A DNA stretch of 64,000 nucleotides, taken from the NCBI RefSeq assembly GCF_026341515.1, contig NZ_JAPEOK010000001.1, positions 2,852,001 to 2,916,000 of the forward strand. Direction: 5' to 3'. Source of the stretch: Streptomyces sp. NBC_00878. GTDB lineage: Bacteria; Actinomycetota; Actinomycetes; Streptomycetales; Streptomycetaceae. The notes below the pieces were generated by a model, which was given only the letters and a program-made list of their open reading frames with translations, was not told where the DNA came from and did not search any database. The position numbers were made by a program, and so were the translations under genes. Below are positions 1 to 10,102 of this stretch, piece by piece; the stretch's first letter is position 1, and each line of letters starts with the position of its first letter.

Positions 1-810
1 GACCATCGAGCGGCCGACGAAAGCGACCCGGCGGCCGTACTCGTGGGCCGCGTCCAGGATCTGCTGGATGCGGTGGACGTGGCTGGCGAAGCTCGCCACG
101 ATGATCCGCTTGCTGGCGCCGGCGAAGACCTGCCGCAGGACGTTCGAGATGTCGCGCTCGGGCGGCACGAAGCCCGGAACCTCGGCGTTCGTCGAGTCCG
201 AGAGGAGGAGGTCGATGCCCTCTTCGCTCAGACGCGCGAACGCGTGTAGATCCGTGAGACGGCCGTCGAGCGGGAGCTGGTCCATCTTGAAGTCGCCCGT
301 GTGGACGGCCATGCCCGCGGGGGTGCGGATGGCGACCGCGAGGGCGTCCGGGATGGAGTGGTTGACCGCGATGAACTCGCAGTCGAAGGGGCCGATGCGC
401 TCGCGGTGGCCCTCCGCGACTTCGAGCGTGTACGGGCGGATGCGGTGCTCCTGGAGCTTCGCCTCGATGAGGGCGAGGGTCAGCTTGGAGCCGATGAGCG
501 GGATGTCCGGCTTCTCGCGCAGGAGAAAGGGGACACCGCCGATGTGGTCCTCGTGGCCGTGCGTGAGCACGATGCCGTCGATGTCGTCGAGGCGGTCCCT
601 GACGGAACTGAAGTCCGGCAGGATCAGGTCGATGCCGGGCTGCTCCTCCTCGGGGAAGAGCACGCCGCAGTCGACGATGAGAAGACGGCCGCCGTACTCG
701 AAGACCGTCATGTTTCGGCCGATTTCACCGAGGCCGCCGAGCGGGGTGACCCGCAGGCCGCCCTTCGGGAGCTTCGGCGGAGCGCCGAGTTCAGGATGCG
801 GATGACTCAA
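1..810 (-). CDS. rnj: Ribonuclease J (N-terminal half, runs off the window)
   Basis: RNase J is a zinc-dependent metallo-beta-lactamase/beta-CASP ribonuclease (5'-3' exo- and endonuclease) used in mRNA decay and rRNA maturation. The first 270 residues are present; the family is about 560 residues, so the C-terminal half lies outside the window. The metal-binding motif HGHEDH is at residues 84-89, after a GGLGEIGRN segment typical of the family, and the beta-CASP region begins near the window edge. I chose a TTG start at 810 (reading MSHPHPELG) because GAGGAG sits 7 bases upstream and no ATG or GTG gives the conserved N-terminus. It lies just downstream of dapA in the same orientation, as in other Streptomyces, so the two may be cotranscribed. 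Confidence 0.95.
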   Translation of the reverse strand, partial: MSHPHPELGAPPKLPKGGLRVTPLGGLGEIGRNMTVFEYGGRLLIVDCGVLFPEEEQPGIDLILPDFSSVRDRLDDIDGIVLTHGHEDHIGGVPFLLREKPDIPLIGSKLTLALIEAKLQEHRIRPYTLEVAEGHRERIGPFDCEFIAVNHSIPDALAVAIRTPAGMAVHTGDFKMDQLPLDGRLTDLHAFARLSEEGIDLLLSDSTNAEVPGFVPPERDISNVLRQVFAGASKRIIVASFASHVHRIQQILDAAHEYGRRVAFVGRSMV

Positions 811-828
811 AAGACTCTCCTCACCACA

Positions 829-860
829 CGCGCCACGTACCTGGCAGGGCACGTGGCGCG
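829..860 (-). terminator. GC-rich hairpin between dapA and RNase J
   Basis: Perfect 10-bp stem (829-838 with 851-860) and a 12-base loop. It lies about 10 bases upstream of the RNase J Shine-Dalgarno sequence, downstream of dapA. There is no U-tract. It could attenuate dapA transcription or be a structured leader of the RNase J message. Confidence 0.4.
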
Positions 861-945
861 CGTGACGTTCGTGCAGTAGCAGTTGTCTGGTGGAGCAGGC
901 TCTCCGGCCTGCGTGGTCGTACGTATTCAGTTGTGAAGTCTGTGG

Positions 946-1845
946 TTAGAGCTGTACCCCGCCGGCGGCAAGATCGATCTTGAGCTGGGCGGTCTCCTCG
1001 GGTGACAGGCCGACCATGGGCAGCCGCAGTGGCCCGGCGGGCAGGCCCTGGAGGGCGAGCGCGGCCTTGGTCGTCATGACGCCCTGGGTGCGGAACATGC
1101 CGGTGAAGACCGGGAGCAGCTTCTGGTGGATCTCGGTGGCCTTCTGGACGTCGCCGCTGGCGTACGCGTCGATCATGGCGCGCAGCTCGGGGGTGACGAC
1201 GTGACCGACGACGGAGACGAAGCCGACCGCGCCCACGGAGAGGAGCGGCAGGTTCAGCATGTCGTCGCCCGAGTACCAGGCGAGGTCGGAGCTGGCGATG
1301 GCCCAGCTGGCGCGGCCGAGGTCGCCCTTGGCGTCCTTGTTGGCGACGATACGCGGGTGCTCGGCCAGACGCACCAGCGTTTCCGTGTTGATCGGGACAC
1401 CGCTGCGGCCGGGAATGTCGTACAGCATCACCGGGAGCCCGGTCGTGTCGGCGATGGCCTTGAAGTGCTGGTACAGGCCTTCCTGTGGGGGCTTGTTGTA
1501 GTACGGCGTGACGGTCAGGAGGCCGTGTGCGCCGACCCCCTCGGCGGCCCGGGCCAGTTCGATGCTGTGGTGCGTGTCGTTCGTTCCGACGCCCGCGACG
1601 ACGTGGGCGCGGTCGCCGACCGCCTCCAGTACGGCTCGTACGAGATCCGCTTTCTCCGCGTTGCTGGTGGTCGGGGACTCGCCCGTGGTGCCGTTGACGA
1701 TCAGGCCGTCGTTGCCTGCGTCCACCAGGTGGGTGGCGAGCCGCTGAGCGCCGTCGAGGTCGAGTGCGCCGTCCGCCGTGAAGGGCGTGACCATGGCGGT
1801 GAGGACCCGCCCGAAGGGGGTCTGCGGAGTGGAGGTCGGAGCCAT
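946..1845 (-). CDS. dapA: 4-Hydroxy-tetrahydrodipicolinate synthase
   Basis: Condenses pyruvate with aspartate semialdehyde, the first committed step towards diaminopimelate (cell wall) and lysine. The 299-residue protein has the usual length. TTGE (53-56), LYDIPGRSG (from 141) and the Schiff-base lysine in VANKDAKGD (Lys170) are in place for a class I aldolase TIM barrel. An upstream in-frame GTG at 1854 would add three residues; I prefer the ATG at 1845 because the MAPTSTPQTPFGRVL N-terminus is the one I recall for Streptomyces DapA. Neither start has a strong ribosome-binding site. dapB lies about 3.6 kb away on the same strand, separated by thyX and three small genes, so the lysine genes are near each other but not in one operon. 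Confidence 0.95.
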   Translation of the reverse strand: MAPTSTPQTPFGRVLTAMVTPFTADGALDLDGAQRLATHLVDAGNDGLIVNGTTGESPTTSNAEKADLVRAVLEAVGDRAHVVAGVGTNDTHHSIELARAAEGVGAHGLLTVTPYYNKPPQEGLYQHFKAIADTTGLPVMLYDIPGRSGVPINTETLVRLAEHPRIVANKDAKGDLGRASWAIASSDLAWYSGDDMLNLPLLSVGAVGFVSVVGHVVTPELRAMIDAYASGDVQKATEIHQKLLPVFTGMFRTQGVMTTKAALALQGLPAGPLRLPMVGLSPEETAQLKIDLAAGGVQL

Positions 1846-1918
1846 GGGTAACACGCTACTCGCTGCTCAAGGTGCGGTCTGCCCTCGGGGGAGGCGACAA
1901 GTCGCGACAAAGGTGGAG

Positions 1919-1956
1919 CCCGGCACTGCCTGCTCGGGGGTTCAAGCAGTGCCGGG
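1919..1956 (-). terminator. Hairpin terminator after thyX
   Basis: An 11-bp perfect inverted repeat (1919-1929 and 1946-1956) with a 16-base loop, about 100 bases past the thyX stop and before dapA. It lacks a clear U-run, which is common for Streptomyces terminators. Confidence 0.55.
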
Positions 1957-2053
1957 TCCGTTTGATCAGGCTAGATGAACTTCTCGAAATGCCGCAATAC
2001 GGACACTTCGCGCGGTTGCCCCGTACACATGTGCCCGACGGGGTGGAGGTGCG

Positions 2054-3703
2054 CTACGGCGCCACGCGCCCGTTGCCGTTGAAGGCCGCGTACGTGAGGG
2101 GCATGAGCCGGGCCCATTCCTCCTCCATCTTCTCGCCGACCATCTCGATCTCCCGCTGGGGGAAGGAGGGGACCTTGGCGAGCTCGTGCTGCGTGCGCAG
2201 GCCGAGGAAGTGCATCAGCGAGCGGGCGTTGCACGTCGCGTACATCGACGAGAAGAGACCGACCGGGAGGACCGCACGGGCGACCTCTCGGGCGACGCCG
2301 GCGGCGAGCATCTCCTGGTACGCCTCGTACGAGTGGCGGTACGAGTCCTCCATGACACGGCCCGTGAGCTCCTGCTGGGCCTGGGTGCCCTCCACGAAGA
2401 CGTACTTGCCGGGGCGACCCTCCTGGACCAGCTTGCGGGACTCGCCCGGGACGTAGAAGACCGACTGGAGCTCCCGGTAGCGCCCGCTCTCCTCGTTGTA
2501 CGAATTGTGTACGACGATCCCGCCTGCCAGGAAGTTGTGCCAGGGGCCTTCGACGGAGAGGTCGTACGTCATCTCCTCCCCGTCGTCCTCGATGGAGACG
2601 ATGAGGTCCGGAACGGCCTTGGCGATCTTTCCGCCACGCTGGGCCAGTGCCTGCTCTCCGGCGCTCTTGACGGCATGGCAGGGCTCGCAGGCGGGAGCGA
2701 GGTTCTTCTCGTCGAGGGCCTGAGTCAGGTCACCTGCAACGGGGACAACATGGTCCAGCGCAAGCTGGTCACGGGGGAAGTCCTGCCCGCAGATATGGCA
2801 GGTGTCGGTCTCCTTGACCAACCGCTGTCGCTGCATGGAGGTCCATACTCCGATGCCGCGACGCAGACTCGGCGGGACAAGGGCCTGTGAGGGGCGGGGT
2901 GCAGTGCCCGCCGCCATGACGGCGTCCCCAACGGCAAGTTCTCCTGCCTTGCGCCAGCCTTCAGGAGTGAGCACGGCGTGATCGACCGTGGAGCGCAGCG
3001 CTTTCCCCGAGGCAGTGGTGATCTTGATCAGCGGCTTGACACCCGACTGGATCACGTCGACGATCCGGGCCCTCTGGGCGAGCAGGGTCTCCTCGTCATA
3101 GCAGCGCACATGGTTACGACGCACTGATTCCAGCTTGCGGAGACGGGTGCTCGGGTGCTGCTCACGGAATTCCGCGACGGCGGAATCGGCGGCCTCACGG
3201 CTCTCATAGAGGCCGAGGTAGTGGTTCGTTTCACCGCGCCGGACCTGGGCCATCCACTTCCCGGCACGGTTGTGCCAGGTCACTCCGCCGGCGGAGTGCG
3301 GAAGCCGGTCCTCGACGCCCCGGTGCCAGAGCTTGTAGAACTCTGCAATGCTGCGCCGTCGCAGATTGCCCGCCTCGCTCTCCAGCGTGATCTCCGTGTC
3401 GCCCGCGAGACACCAGCCCACGCGGTGGCGCATGAACTCGCGGAAGACGAAGATCGGGGCGTTGATGAAGAACGTCATCGAGTTGTGCTCGAAGGGGCTG
3501 CCGTGCCGGTCCCGCATCAGGTAGTTGATCAGGCCCTTTGAGCGCTCGGGGTCCTTCTGCAGCTCCTCCAGGGACTGCTCCCCGAGCGTCGAGACGCGGG
3601 CGGCGAACAGCACGTCGGAGTCGGAGGCGGTGTGCTTGACCAGCTCGACGGTGACATCGCTGCGGAAGCTGGGCTTGAGGTCGTCGGCGGGTGTGTCGGT
3701 CAC
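2054..3703 (-). CDS. thyX: FAD-dependent thymidylate synthase ThyX, interrupted in frame by an intein
   Basis: ThyX makes dTMP from dUMP with methylene-THF, NADPH and FAD. The open reading frame encodes 549 residues; removing residues 98-400 leaves a 246-residue extein, the normal family size. The break falls inside the signature motif: FREFMRHRVGW ends the N-extein and SYNEESGRY begins the C-extein, so unspliced protein should be inactive. I chose the GTG at 3703 (MTDTPADDLKP after initiation) because GGAAGGA lies upstream and the N-terminus matches Streptomyces ThyX as I recall it. The frame stays open further upstream to 3895, without ribosome-binding sites. It is transcribed away from a small membrane-protein gene and ends before a hairpin at 1919-1956. 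Confidence 0.95.
   Translation of the reverse strand: MTDTPADDLKPSFRSDVTVELVKHTASDSDVLFAARVSTLGEQSLEELQKDPERSKGLINYLMRDRHGSPFEHNSMTFFINAPIFVFREFMRHRVGWCLAGDTEITLESEAGNLRRRSIAEFYKLWHRGVEDRLPHSAGGVTWHNRAGKWMAQVRRGETNHYLGLYESREAADSAVAEFREQHPSTRLRKLESVRRNHVRCYDEETLLAQRARIVDVIQSGVKPLIKITTASGKALRSTVDHAVLTPEGWRKAGELAVGDAVMAAGTAPRPSQALVPPSLRRGIGVWTSMQRQRLVKETDTCHICGQDFPRDQLALDHVVPVAGDLTQALDEKNLAPACEPCHAVKSAGEQALAQRGGKIAKAVPDLIVSIEDDGEEMTYDLSVEGPWHNFLAGGIVVHNSYNEESGRYRELQSVFYVPGESRKLVQEGRPGKYVFVEGTQAQQELTGRVMEDSYRHSYEAYQEMLAAGVAREVARAVLPVGLFSSMYATCNARSLMHFLGLRTQHELAKVPSFPQREIEMVGEKMEEEWARLMPLTYAAFNGNGRVAP
2504..3412 (-). mobile_element. 303-residue ThyX intein with AP2-like and HNH endonuclease modules
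   Basis: Self-splicing protein element. Block A is CLAGDTEITL with Cys1; block B contains STVDH (141-145) with its TxxH-type histidine; the C-terminal blocks read MTYDLSVEGPWHNFLAGG and end VVHN, with Ser as the +1 extein residue. Between splicing blocks A and B, residues about 41-87 (VTWHNRAGKWMAQV ... HYLGLYESREAA) resemble a bacterial AP2/ERF-type DNA-binding domain. After block B, residues 205-246 form an HNH nuclease: CHIC, then LDHVVPV, then a KNL segment and CEPCH, giving two CxxC zinc pairs (205/208 and 242/245) with His221, Asn237 and His246. All residues needed for splicing look intact. The homing site would be the uninterrupted RHRVGW/SYNEES codons of thyX. The AP2 assignment rests on pattern similarity only. 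Confidence 0.9.
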
Positions 3704-3933
3704 GGCTTGGAGGGTCCTTCCCATCACTGGCTCGGGCGGCGTCCACTCTACGGCTCGGCACTGACAACGGGGCGTTCGGTGGCGTGCCGCGACATTCGTT
3801 GGCGAACTTCGGCGAAGTCGGTGAAACAGGGCACCATTTGGGGCATTCGCTCGTCTGTATTGGTGACAGCGATTCGTTCGAGTCGCTTGTTGCATCAGAT
3901 CCCCTTCGAGCCTCCAGAGGAGAAGCGCACTTC

Positions 3934-4173
3934 ATGTTTCGTCGGCGCGAGCCCGTTCCGTTCGCCTTCATCGCCGAAGCCGACAAGTTCCGCAGCAATG
4001 TCGCTCCCCCACCGCGTCAGCGAGCCTCCGCCAGTGAGCTGGTCGGCCGATGGCTCATAGGTCTCACCGTGGTCGCGGGCCTCGGCGGCTCCCTGTTCCT
4101 CGGACTGCCGGCCATGTCGGCCGACATCTCACCCACGCACACGCAACAGTCGGACGCGTCACAGGGCCGTTGA
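3934..4173 (+). CDS. Small conserved single-pass membrane protein
   Basis: A 79-residue protein of unknown function. It has a basic N-terminus (MFRRREPVPFAFIAEADKF) and one hydrophobic segment at about 45-62, followed by a short polar tail that would be outside the cell if the basic end stays inside. The ATG at 3934 follows GAGGAGAAG at good spacing; the frame is open upstream but lacks a ribosome-binding site. It is divergent from thyX, and the 230 bases between 3704 and 3933 must hold both promoters. I do not recognise a named family. Confidence 0.7.
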   Translation: MFRRREPVPFAFIAEADKFRSNVAPPPRQRASASELVGRWLIGLTVVAGLGGSLFLGLPAMSADISPTHTQQSDASQGR

Positions 4174-4324
4174 CTCTCCCCCAGGGCCAAATGGCGTGAT
4201 GGCACCCCCAGGGACCTCCCATGGGCCCCATCGGCCTCCCACGGACCCCGAGGGTGGTGACCGGTGGTCCCGCTAGGTAGCCTCACCGGGCATAGTCCAT
4301 GCGTGGATTGAGTGAGGATCAGTC

Positions 4325-4885
4325 GTGCCCCTGCCCTTTCTGACCGCCGATCGCGCCTTCGACGAGGCGGGCGAGGATCTCGCGCTGCCGTTCGACGATC
4401 GCGACCAGTGGCGGCGCCCGTACCGGCCCGGACCGTGGCGCGTCGCCGCGGCCGCGCTTCTGCTGCTGCTCGCGTCGTACGTGCTGTTCGCGGCGGTCGT
4501 CACCGCGGCGGCCGGCAATCGCTCCGGCGGGGCGGTGTGTCTGGGGATCGCGGCGCTCATCATCATCTGCGCCCTGCGGCTGCTGCGCATGGGCACGTGG
4601 GTGAGCGCGCAGGGGTTGCGCCGGGTCCGTTTCCTGATCACGAGCACGGCTCCCTGGACGAAGGTCCAGGCCGTCCGGACGGTCCAGCAGCCGGTGCGCT
4701 GGCTCGGGCTGCCTCGCACGGTGCAGGGGCAGGCGCTCGTCCTCGTCAGCGGCGACCGCGCGGGTGCCGAGCCGACGCCGCTGCTGACCACGCACAACGC
4801 GGACTTCCTCGGGCGCCCCGAGGCGTTCGACCGGGCGGCGGACGGCATCGAGGTGTGGGCGGACGAGTACCGCACGCCTGCCTGA
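4325..4885 (+). CDS. Two-TM membrane protein with PH-like C-terminal half
   Basis: A 186-residue protein starting with GTG at 4325, preceded by GTGAGGATC. Two hydrophobic segments lie at about 39-60 and 66-87. The soluble remainder (WVSAQGLRRVRFL ... WLGLPRTV ... DRAADGIEVWADEY) resembles the bacterial PH domain of Streptomyces membrane proteins, but I cannot confirm the family. It is convergent with the gene at 4967-5419, and the two share the hairpin at 4911-4948. Function unknown. Confidence 0.75.
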   Translation: MPLPFLTADRAFDEAGEDLALPFDDRDQWRRPYRPGPWRVAAAALLLLLASYVLFAAVVTAAAGNRSGGAVCLGIAALIIICALRLLRMGTWVSAQGLRRVRFLITSTAPWTKVQAVRTVQQPVRWLGLPRTVQGQALVLVSGDRAGAEPTPLLTTHNADFLGRPEAFDRAADGIEVWADEYRTPA

Positions 4886-4910
4886 CGGACCGGCAGGCAG
4901 GCAGTACGGC

Positions 4911-4948
4911 GAAGGGGGCTGGTCCGCGGGTGCGGGCCGGCCCCCTTC
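4911..4948. terminator. Bidirectional hairpin terminator
   Basis: A 12-bp stem (4911-4922 with 4937-4948, one G-U pair) and a 14-base loop, lying between two convergent genes so it can serve both. Confidence 0.7.
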
Positions 4949-4966
4949 CCCATGAGTGGGCGTGCC

Positions 4967-5419
4967 TCAGGCCCGTACGGGTTTCCCGTCGTGCAAGGCG
5001 ATCGCGTGCTGCATCGCCTTGCGGGCCCGCGGGGTGTCGCGGGCGTCGTGGTAGGCGATGGCCAGGCGGAACCAGCTGCGCCAGTCGTCGGGGGCGTCCT
5101 CGGTCTCGGCCTTGCGCCGGGCGAAGACCTCGTCGGCCGAGTCGCGGTCGATCCGGCCGCCCGGGGTGCGCTTCAACTCGTCGACGGGCAGGCCGCCTTC
5201 GGCGTTGAGCTCGGCGGCGAGCCGGTTGGCCTTCTTGACGAACTGGGTGTTCTTCCAGAGGAACCAGACGCCGATCACCGGCAGGATGAGCACGGCGACG
5301 CCGAAGGTGACGGTGAGCAGGGTGCCGTTCCCAATGAGCATCACCCCGCGGCTGCCGGCCAGGACGAAGTAGACGACCAGGACGGCGGCCGTGACGGCGT
5401 ACGTGATCTTCGCGCCCAT
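4967..5419 (-). CDS. Conserved two-TM protein with TPR-like C-terminus
   Basis: A 150-residue protein with hydrophobic segments at about 5-21 and 32-54 and a cytosolic tail. The tail (DDWRSWFRLAIAYHDARDTPRARKAMQHAI) looks like one or two tetratricopeptide-type helices. It starts 5 bases after the dapB stop, so it is the last gene of the dapB transcript. No enzymatic motif is visible; the function is unknown. Its position next to dapB is shared with other Streptomyces, as far as I recall. Confidence 0.75.
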   Translation of the reverse strand: MGAKITYAVTAAVLVVYFVLAGSRGVMLIGNGTLLTVTFGVAVLILPVIGVWFLWKNTQFVKKANRLAAELNAEGGLPVDELKRTPGGRIDRDSADEVFARRKAETEDAPDDWRSWFRLAIAYHDARDTPRARKAMQHAIALHDGKPVRA

Positions 5420-5424
5420 GGCGG

Positions 5425-6189
<765 letters not shown>

Positions 6190-6221
6190 TTAGTCGAGGA
6201 CTTACGCGACCCGTCGAGGAC

Positions 6222-7601
6222 CTACGCGACCGCTTCGTGCAGACGGGACGCCTGTTTGTCCTTCAACGGGCCGATGACCGACAGCGAGGGCCGCTGTCCC
6301 AGGATGTCGCGGGCCACGTCCCGTACGTCGTCCGGGGTGACCGACGCGATGCGGGCCAGCATGTCGTCGACCGACATCTGCTCGCCCCAGCACAGCTCGC
6401 TCTTGCCGATACGGTTCATCAGCGCGCCCGTGTCCTCCAGGCCGAGGACGGTGGAGCCGCGGAGCTGGCCGATGGCGCGGCCGATCTCGTCGTCGGACAG
6501 GCCGTGCTCGGCGACCTGGTCGAGTTCGTCGCGGCAGATCTTCAGCACGTCGTGGACCTGGCTGGGCCTACAGCCCGCGTACACGCCGAAGAGGCCGCAG
6601 TCGGCGAAGCCCGAGGTGTACGAGTACACGCTGTAGGCCAGGCCGCGCTTCTCCCTGACCTCCTGGAAGAGGCGGGAGGACATGCCGCCGCCCAGCGCGG
6701 TGTTCATGACGCCCAGGGCCCAGCGACGCTCGTCCGTGCGGGCCAGGCCCGGCATGCCGAGGACGACGTGGGCCTGCTCGGTCTTGCGGCCGAGGAGTTC
6801 GACGCGGCCCGCCGTACGGATGGCCCGGGAGCCGTCGCGCGGGGCGATCGGGGTCGCGTCCGGTTGCTTGAGGGCGCCCGCCTTCTCGAAGGCCGCGCGG
6901 ACCTGGCGTACGACCTTGTTGTGGTCGACGTTGCCGGCGGCGGCGACCACGAGGTGGGTCGGGTCGTAGTGCTTCTTGTAGAAGCGGCGGATGCGGTCCG
7001 CGGTGAGGGCGTTGACCGTGTCGACCGTGCCGAGGACCGGGCGGCCGAGGGGGGTGTCGCCGAGCATGGTGTGCGCGAACAGGTCGTGCACGCAGTCGCC
7101 CGGGTCGTCCTCCGTCATCGCGATCTCTTCGAGGATCGCTCCCCGCTCGACGTTCACGTCCTCTTCGACGATGAGCGAGCCCGTGAGCATGTCGCAGACG
7201 ACGTCGATGGCGAGCGGGAGGTCGGTGTCGAGCACGCGCGCGTAGTAGCACGTGTACTCCTTCGCCGTGAAGGCGTTCATCTCGCCGCCGACCGCGTCGA
7301 TGGCGGAGGAGATGTCCAGGGCACTGCGCTTCTGGGTGCCCTTGAAGAGGAGGTGTTCGAGGTAGTGCGTGGCGCCGTTCAGAGCCGGCGTCTCGTCGCG
7401 CGAGCCGACGTGCGCCCAGATGCCGAAGGTGGCGGAGCGCACGGAGGGCAGGGTCTCGGTGACGATGCGCAGGCCTCCGGGGAGGGTGGTCTTGCGGACC
7501 GTACCGATACCGTTCACGCCCTTGATCAAGGTTTGGGTACGGGCGACGGCCCGCGCCTCCGAGGAGGTGCGGGCCGTCGCCGTCGAGCTGCTGGACGTCA
7601 C
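6222..7601 (-). CDS. M16 family zinc peptidase (processing-peptidase-like)
   Basis: A 459-residue member of the insulinase/pitrilysin family. The inverted zinc motif HYLEH is at 79-83 (HxxEH), inside the typical [14 protein letters not shown] segment, and a downstream glutamate-rich helix ([17 protein letters not shown]) supplies the third ligand. The second, non-catalytic M16C half contains [19 protein letters not shown]. No signal peptide, so it is expected in the cytosol; the substrate is unknown. Its GTG start overlaps the pnp stop codon (GTGA, 7598-7601), implying translational coupling to polynucleotide phosphorylase. Confidence 0.93.
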   Translation of the reverse strand: MTSSSSTATARTSSEARAVARTQTLIKGVNGIGTVRKTTLPGGLRIVTETLPSVRSATFGIWAHVGSRDETPALNGATHYLEHLLFKGTQKRSALDISSAIDAVGGEMNAFTAKEYTCYYARVLDTDLPLAIDVVCDMLTGSLIVEEDVNVERGAILEEIAMTEDDPGDCVHDLFAHTMLGDTPLGRPVLGTVDTVNALTADRIRRFYKKHYDPTHLVVAAAGNVDHNKVVRQVRAAFEKAGALKQPDATPIAPRDGSRAIRTAGRVELLGRKTEQAHVVLGMPGLARTDERRWALGVMNTALGGGMSSRLFQEVREKRGLAYSVYSYTSGFADCGLFGVYAGCRPSQVHDVLKICRDELDQVAEHGLSDDEIGRAIGQLRGSTVLGLEDTGALMNRIGKSELCWGEQMSVDDMLARIASVTPDDVRDVARDILGQRPSLSVIGPLKDKQASRLHEAVA

Positions 7602-9823
7602 TTGTCGGTGTCGTCCTTCTTCTCGTCCTTCTCGTCGTCGCCTTCGCCCTCGATCACGGGGATGAGGGAGAGCTTGCCGCGGGAGTCGATCTCGGCGATC
7701 TCGACCTGGACCTTGGCGCCCACGCCGACGACGTCCTCGACGTTCTCCACGCGCTTGCCGCCGGCGAGCTTGCGGATCTGCGAGATGTGCAGCAGACCGT
7801 CCTTGCCCGGGAGCAGCGACACGAACGCACCGAAGGTCGTGGTCTTGACGACCGTGCCCAGGTAGCGCTCGCCGACCTCCGGCATGGTCGGGTTGGCGAT
7901 GCCGTTGATCGTGGCGCGGGCGGCCTCGGCCTGCGAGCCGACCTGGGCACCGATGTAGATGGTGCCGTCGTCCTCGATCGTGATCTCGGCGCCGGTGTCC
8001 TCCTGGATCTGGTTGATCATCTTGCCCTTCGGGCCGATGACCTCGCCGATCTTGTCCACGGGGATCTTGACGGTGATGATCCGCGGGGCGTTCGGGGACA
8101 TCTCGTCCGGCGTGTCGATCGCTTCCATCATCACGTCGAGGATGTGGAGGCGGGCGTCACGGGCCTGCTTGAGAGCCGCGGCCAGGACGGAGGCCGGGAT
8201 GCCGTCCAGCTTGGTGTCGAGCTGGAGGGCGGTCACGAACTCCTTGGTGCCGGCGACCTTGAAGTCCATGTCGCCGAAGGCGTCCTCCGCACCGAGGATG
8301 TCGGTGAGGGCGACGTAGTGCGTCTCGCCGTTGATCTCCTGGGAGATCAGGCCCATGGCGATACCGGCGACGGGGGCCTTGAGCGGCACACCGGCGTTAA
8401 GGAGCGACATGGTGCTGGCACACACCGAGCCCATGGACGTCGAGCCGTTGGAGCCGAGGGCCTCGGACACCTGACGGATCGCGTACGGGAACTCCTCGCG
8501 GGTCGGGAGAACCGGCACGATGGCGCGCTCGGCGAGGGCGCCATGGCCGATCTCGCGACGCTTCGGGGAGCCGACGCGGCCGGTCTCGCCCACCGAGTAG
8601 GGCGGGAAGTTGTAGTTGTGCATGTAGCGCTTGCGGGTCACCGGGGAAAGGGTGTCCAGCTGCTGCTCCATCCGGAGCATGTTGAGGGTGGTGACGCCCA
8701 GGATCTGGGTCTCGCCACGCTCGAACAGCGCCGAGCCGTGCACGCGCGGGATGGCCTCGACCTCGGCGGCGAGCGTACGGATGTCCGTGACGCCGCGGCC
8801 GTCGATGCGGACCTTGTCCTTGATGACGCGCTCACGGACCAGGGACTTGGTCAGCGAGCGGTAGGCCGCGCTGATCTCCTTCTCGCGGCCCTCGAACTGC
8901 GGGAGCAGCTTCTCGGCGGCGAGACCCTTGACGCGGTCCAGCTCGGCCTCGCGGTCCTGCTTGCCCGCGATGGTGAGCGCCTGGGAGAGCTCGTCCTTGA
9001 CGGCGGCGGTGAGCGCCTCCAGGACGTCGTCCTGGTAGTCGAGGAAGACCGGGAACTCGCCGGTGGGCTTGGCGGCCTTGGCGGCGAGGTCGGCCTGGGC
9101 CTTGCAGAGCACCTTGATGAAGGGCTTTGCGGCGTCCAGACCGGAGGCGACGATCTCCTCGGTGGGCGCCTCGGCGCCGCCCGCGACCAGCTGGATGGTC
9201 TTCTCGGTGGCCTCGGCCTCGACCATCATGATCGCGACGTCGCCGTCCTCCAGGGCGCGACCGGCGACGACCATGTCGAAGACGGCGTCCTCGAGCTCGG
9301 TGTGCGTCGGGAACGCGACCCACTGGCCGTTGATCAGCGCGACGCGGACGCCGCCGATCGGGCCGGAGAAGGGCAGACCGGCCAGCTGCGTGGACGCGGA
9401 GGCGGCGTTGATCGCCACGACGTCGTACAGGTGGTCGGGGTTGAGGGCCATGATCGTGGCGACGACCTGGATCTCGTTGCGCAGGCCCTTCTTGAAGGAC
9501 GGGCGCAGCGGGCGGTCGATGAGGCGACAGGTGAGGATCGCGTCCTCGGAGGGCCGGCCCTCACGGCGGAAGAAGCTGCCGGGGATCTTGCCGGCGGCGT
9601 ACATCCGCTCCTCGACGTCCACCGTGAGGGGGAAGAAGTCGAGCTGGTCCTTGGGGTTCTTGGACGCGGTGGTGGCCGACAGCACCATGGTGTCGTCGTC
9701 CAGATACGCCACGGCGGAGCCGGCGGCCTGCTTGGCCAGGCGGCCCGTCTCGAAGCGGATGGTGCGGGTGCCGAAGGATCCGTTGTCGATAACGGCCTCG
9801 GCGTAGTGGGTCTCGTTCTCCAC
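7598..9823 (-). CDS. pnp: Polynucleotide phosphorylase
   Basis: A 3'-5' phosphorolytic exoribonuclease and polymerase; in Streptomyces it is known to synthesise poly(A)-like tails. The 741-residue protein has two RNase PH domains, then a KH domain ([20 protein letters not shown]) and an S1 domain ([20 protein letters not shown]) near the C-terminus, followed by an acidic/lysine tail. The GTG at 9823 (reading [11 protein letters not shown]) is preceded by GGAGAAAA; the frame is open upstream, but this start matches known PNPases. It follows rpsO across a 279-base gap with a hairpin, an arrangement documented in Streptomyces, where readthrough RNA is processed by RNase III. Confidence 0.97.
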   Translation of the reverse strand: MENETHYAEAVIDNGSFGTRTIRFETGRLAKQAAGSAVAYLDDDTMVLSATTASKNPKDQLDFFPLTVDVEERMYAAGKIPGSFFRREGRPSEDAILTCRLIDRPLRPSFKKGLRNEIQVVATIMALNPDHLYDVVAINAASASTQLAGLPFSGPIGGVRVALINGQWVAFPTHTELEDAVFDMVVAGRALEDGDVAIMMVEAEATEKTIQLVAGGAEAPTEEIVASGLDAAKPFIKVLCKAQADLAAKAAKPTGEFPVFLDYQDDVLEALTAAVKDELSQALTIAGKQDREAELDRVKGLAAEKLLPQFEGREKEISAAYRSLTKSLVRERVIKDKVRIDGRGVTDIRTLAAEVEAIPRVHGSALFERGETQILGVTTLNMLRMEQQLDTLSPVTRKRYMHNYNFPPYSVGETGRVGSPKRREIGHGALAERAIVPVLPTREEFPYAIRQVSEALGSNGSTSMGSVCASTMSLLNAGVPLKAPVAGIAMGLISQEINGETHYVALTDILGAEDAFGDMDFKVAGTKEFVTALQLDTKLDGIPASVLAAALKQARDARLHILDVMMEAIDTPDEMSPNAPRIITVKIPVDKIGEVIGPKGKMINQIQEDTGAEITIEDDGTIYIGAQVGSQAEAARATINGIANPTMPEVGERYLGTVVKTTTFGAFVSLLPGKDGLLHISQIRKLAGGKRVENVEDVVGVGAKVQVEIAEIDSRGKLSLIPVIEGEGDDEKDEKKDDTDK

Positions 9824-10056
9824 TAGCGTTTTCTCCGATACTTTTCGTCTTTTGTCCCGATCCGCCCGTGTGGCGGGGGGACGTGAGCGGAGAAGCGCGC
9901 CTTCTGGTGCGGGCCGGTCTTCGATCGAAGCACCCGGGGTTCGCATCGCCCGGGGGCCACTACCGAGGACCGGCGGCGGCGAGGTGCACTTCTCCTCGTG
10001 GTACTGCGTCGTGCTACCACACTACAAAGGGGCAGTGACACTCCGCACGTACAGCA

Positions 10057-10093
10057 AAGGGAGCGGCCCCCTAAGAGTGGGAACCGCTCCCTT
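10057..10093 (-). terminator. rpsO-pnp intergenic hairpin
   Basis: A 10-bp stem (10057-10066 with 10084-10093), 9 bases after the rpsO stop. It corresponds in position to the rpsO terminator/RNase III processing hairpin described for the Streptomyces rpsO-pnp operon. Confidence 0.7.
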
Positions 10094-10102
10094 CACGGCG
10101 TC

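Noticed and set aside
1919..1956. tRNA-like fold at the hairpin before dapA
   Set aside because: Only one long stem and a GGTTCAA-like loop segment; no cloverleaf arms can be drawn.
2186..2890. Possible separate gene on the plus strand within thyX
   Set aside because: Complement of ThyX and intein codons; the intein HNH domain is in frame with thyX and explains the region.
7787..9826. A 679-codon plus-strand open frame opposite pnp
   Set aside because: Antisense shadow of a highly conserved gene.
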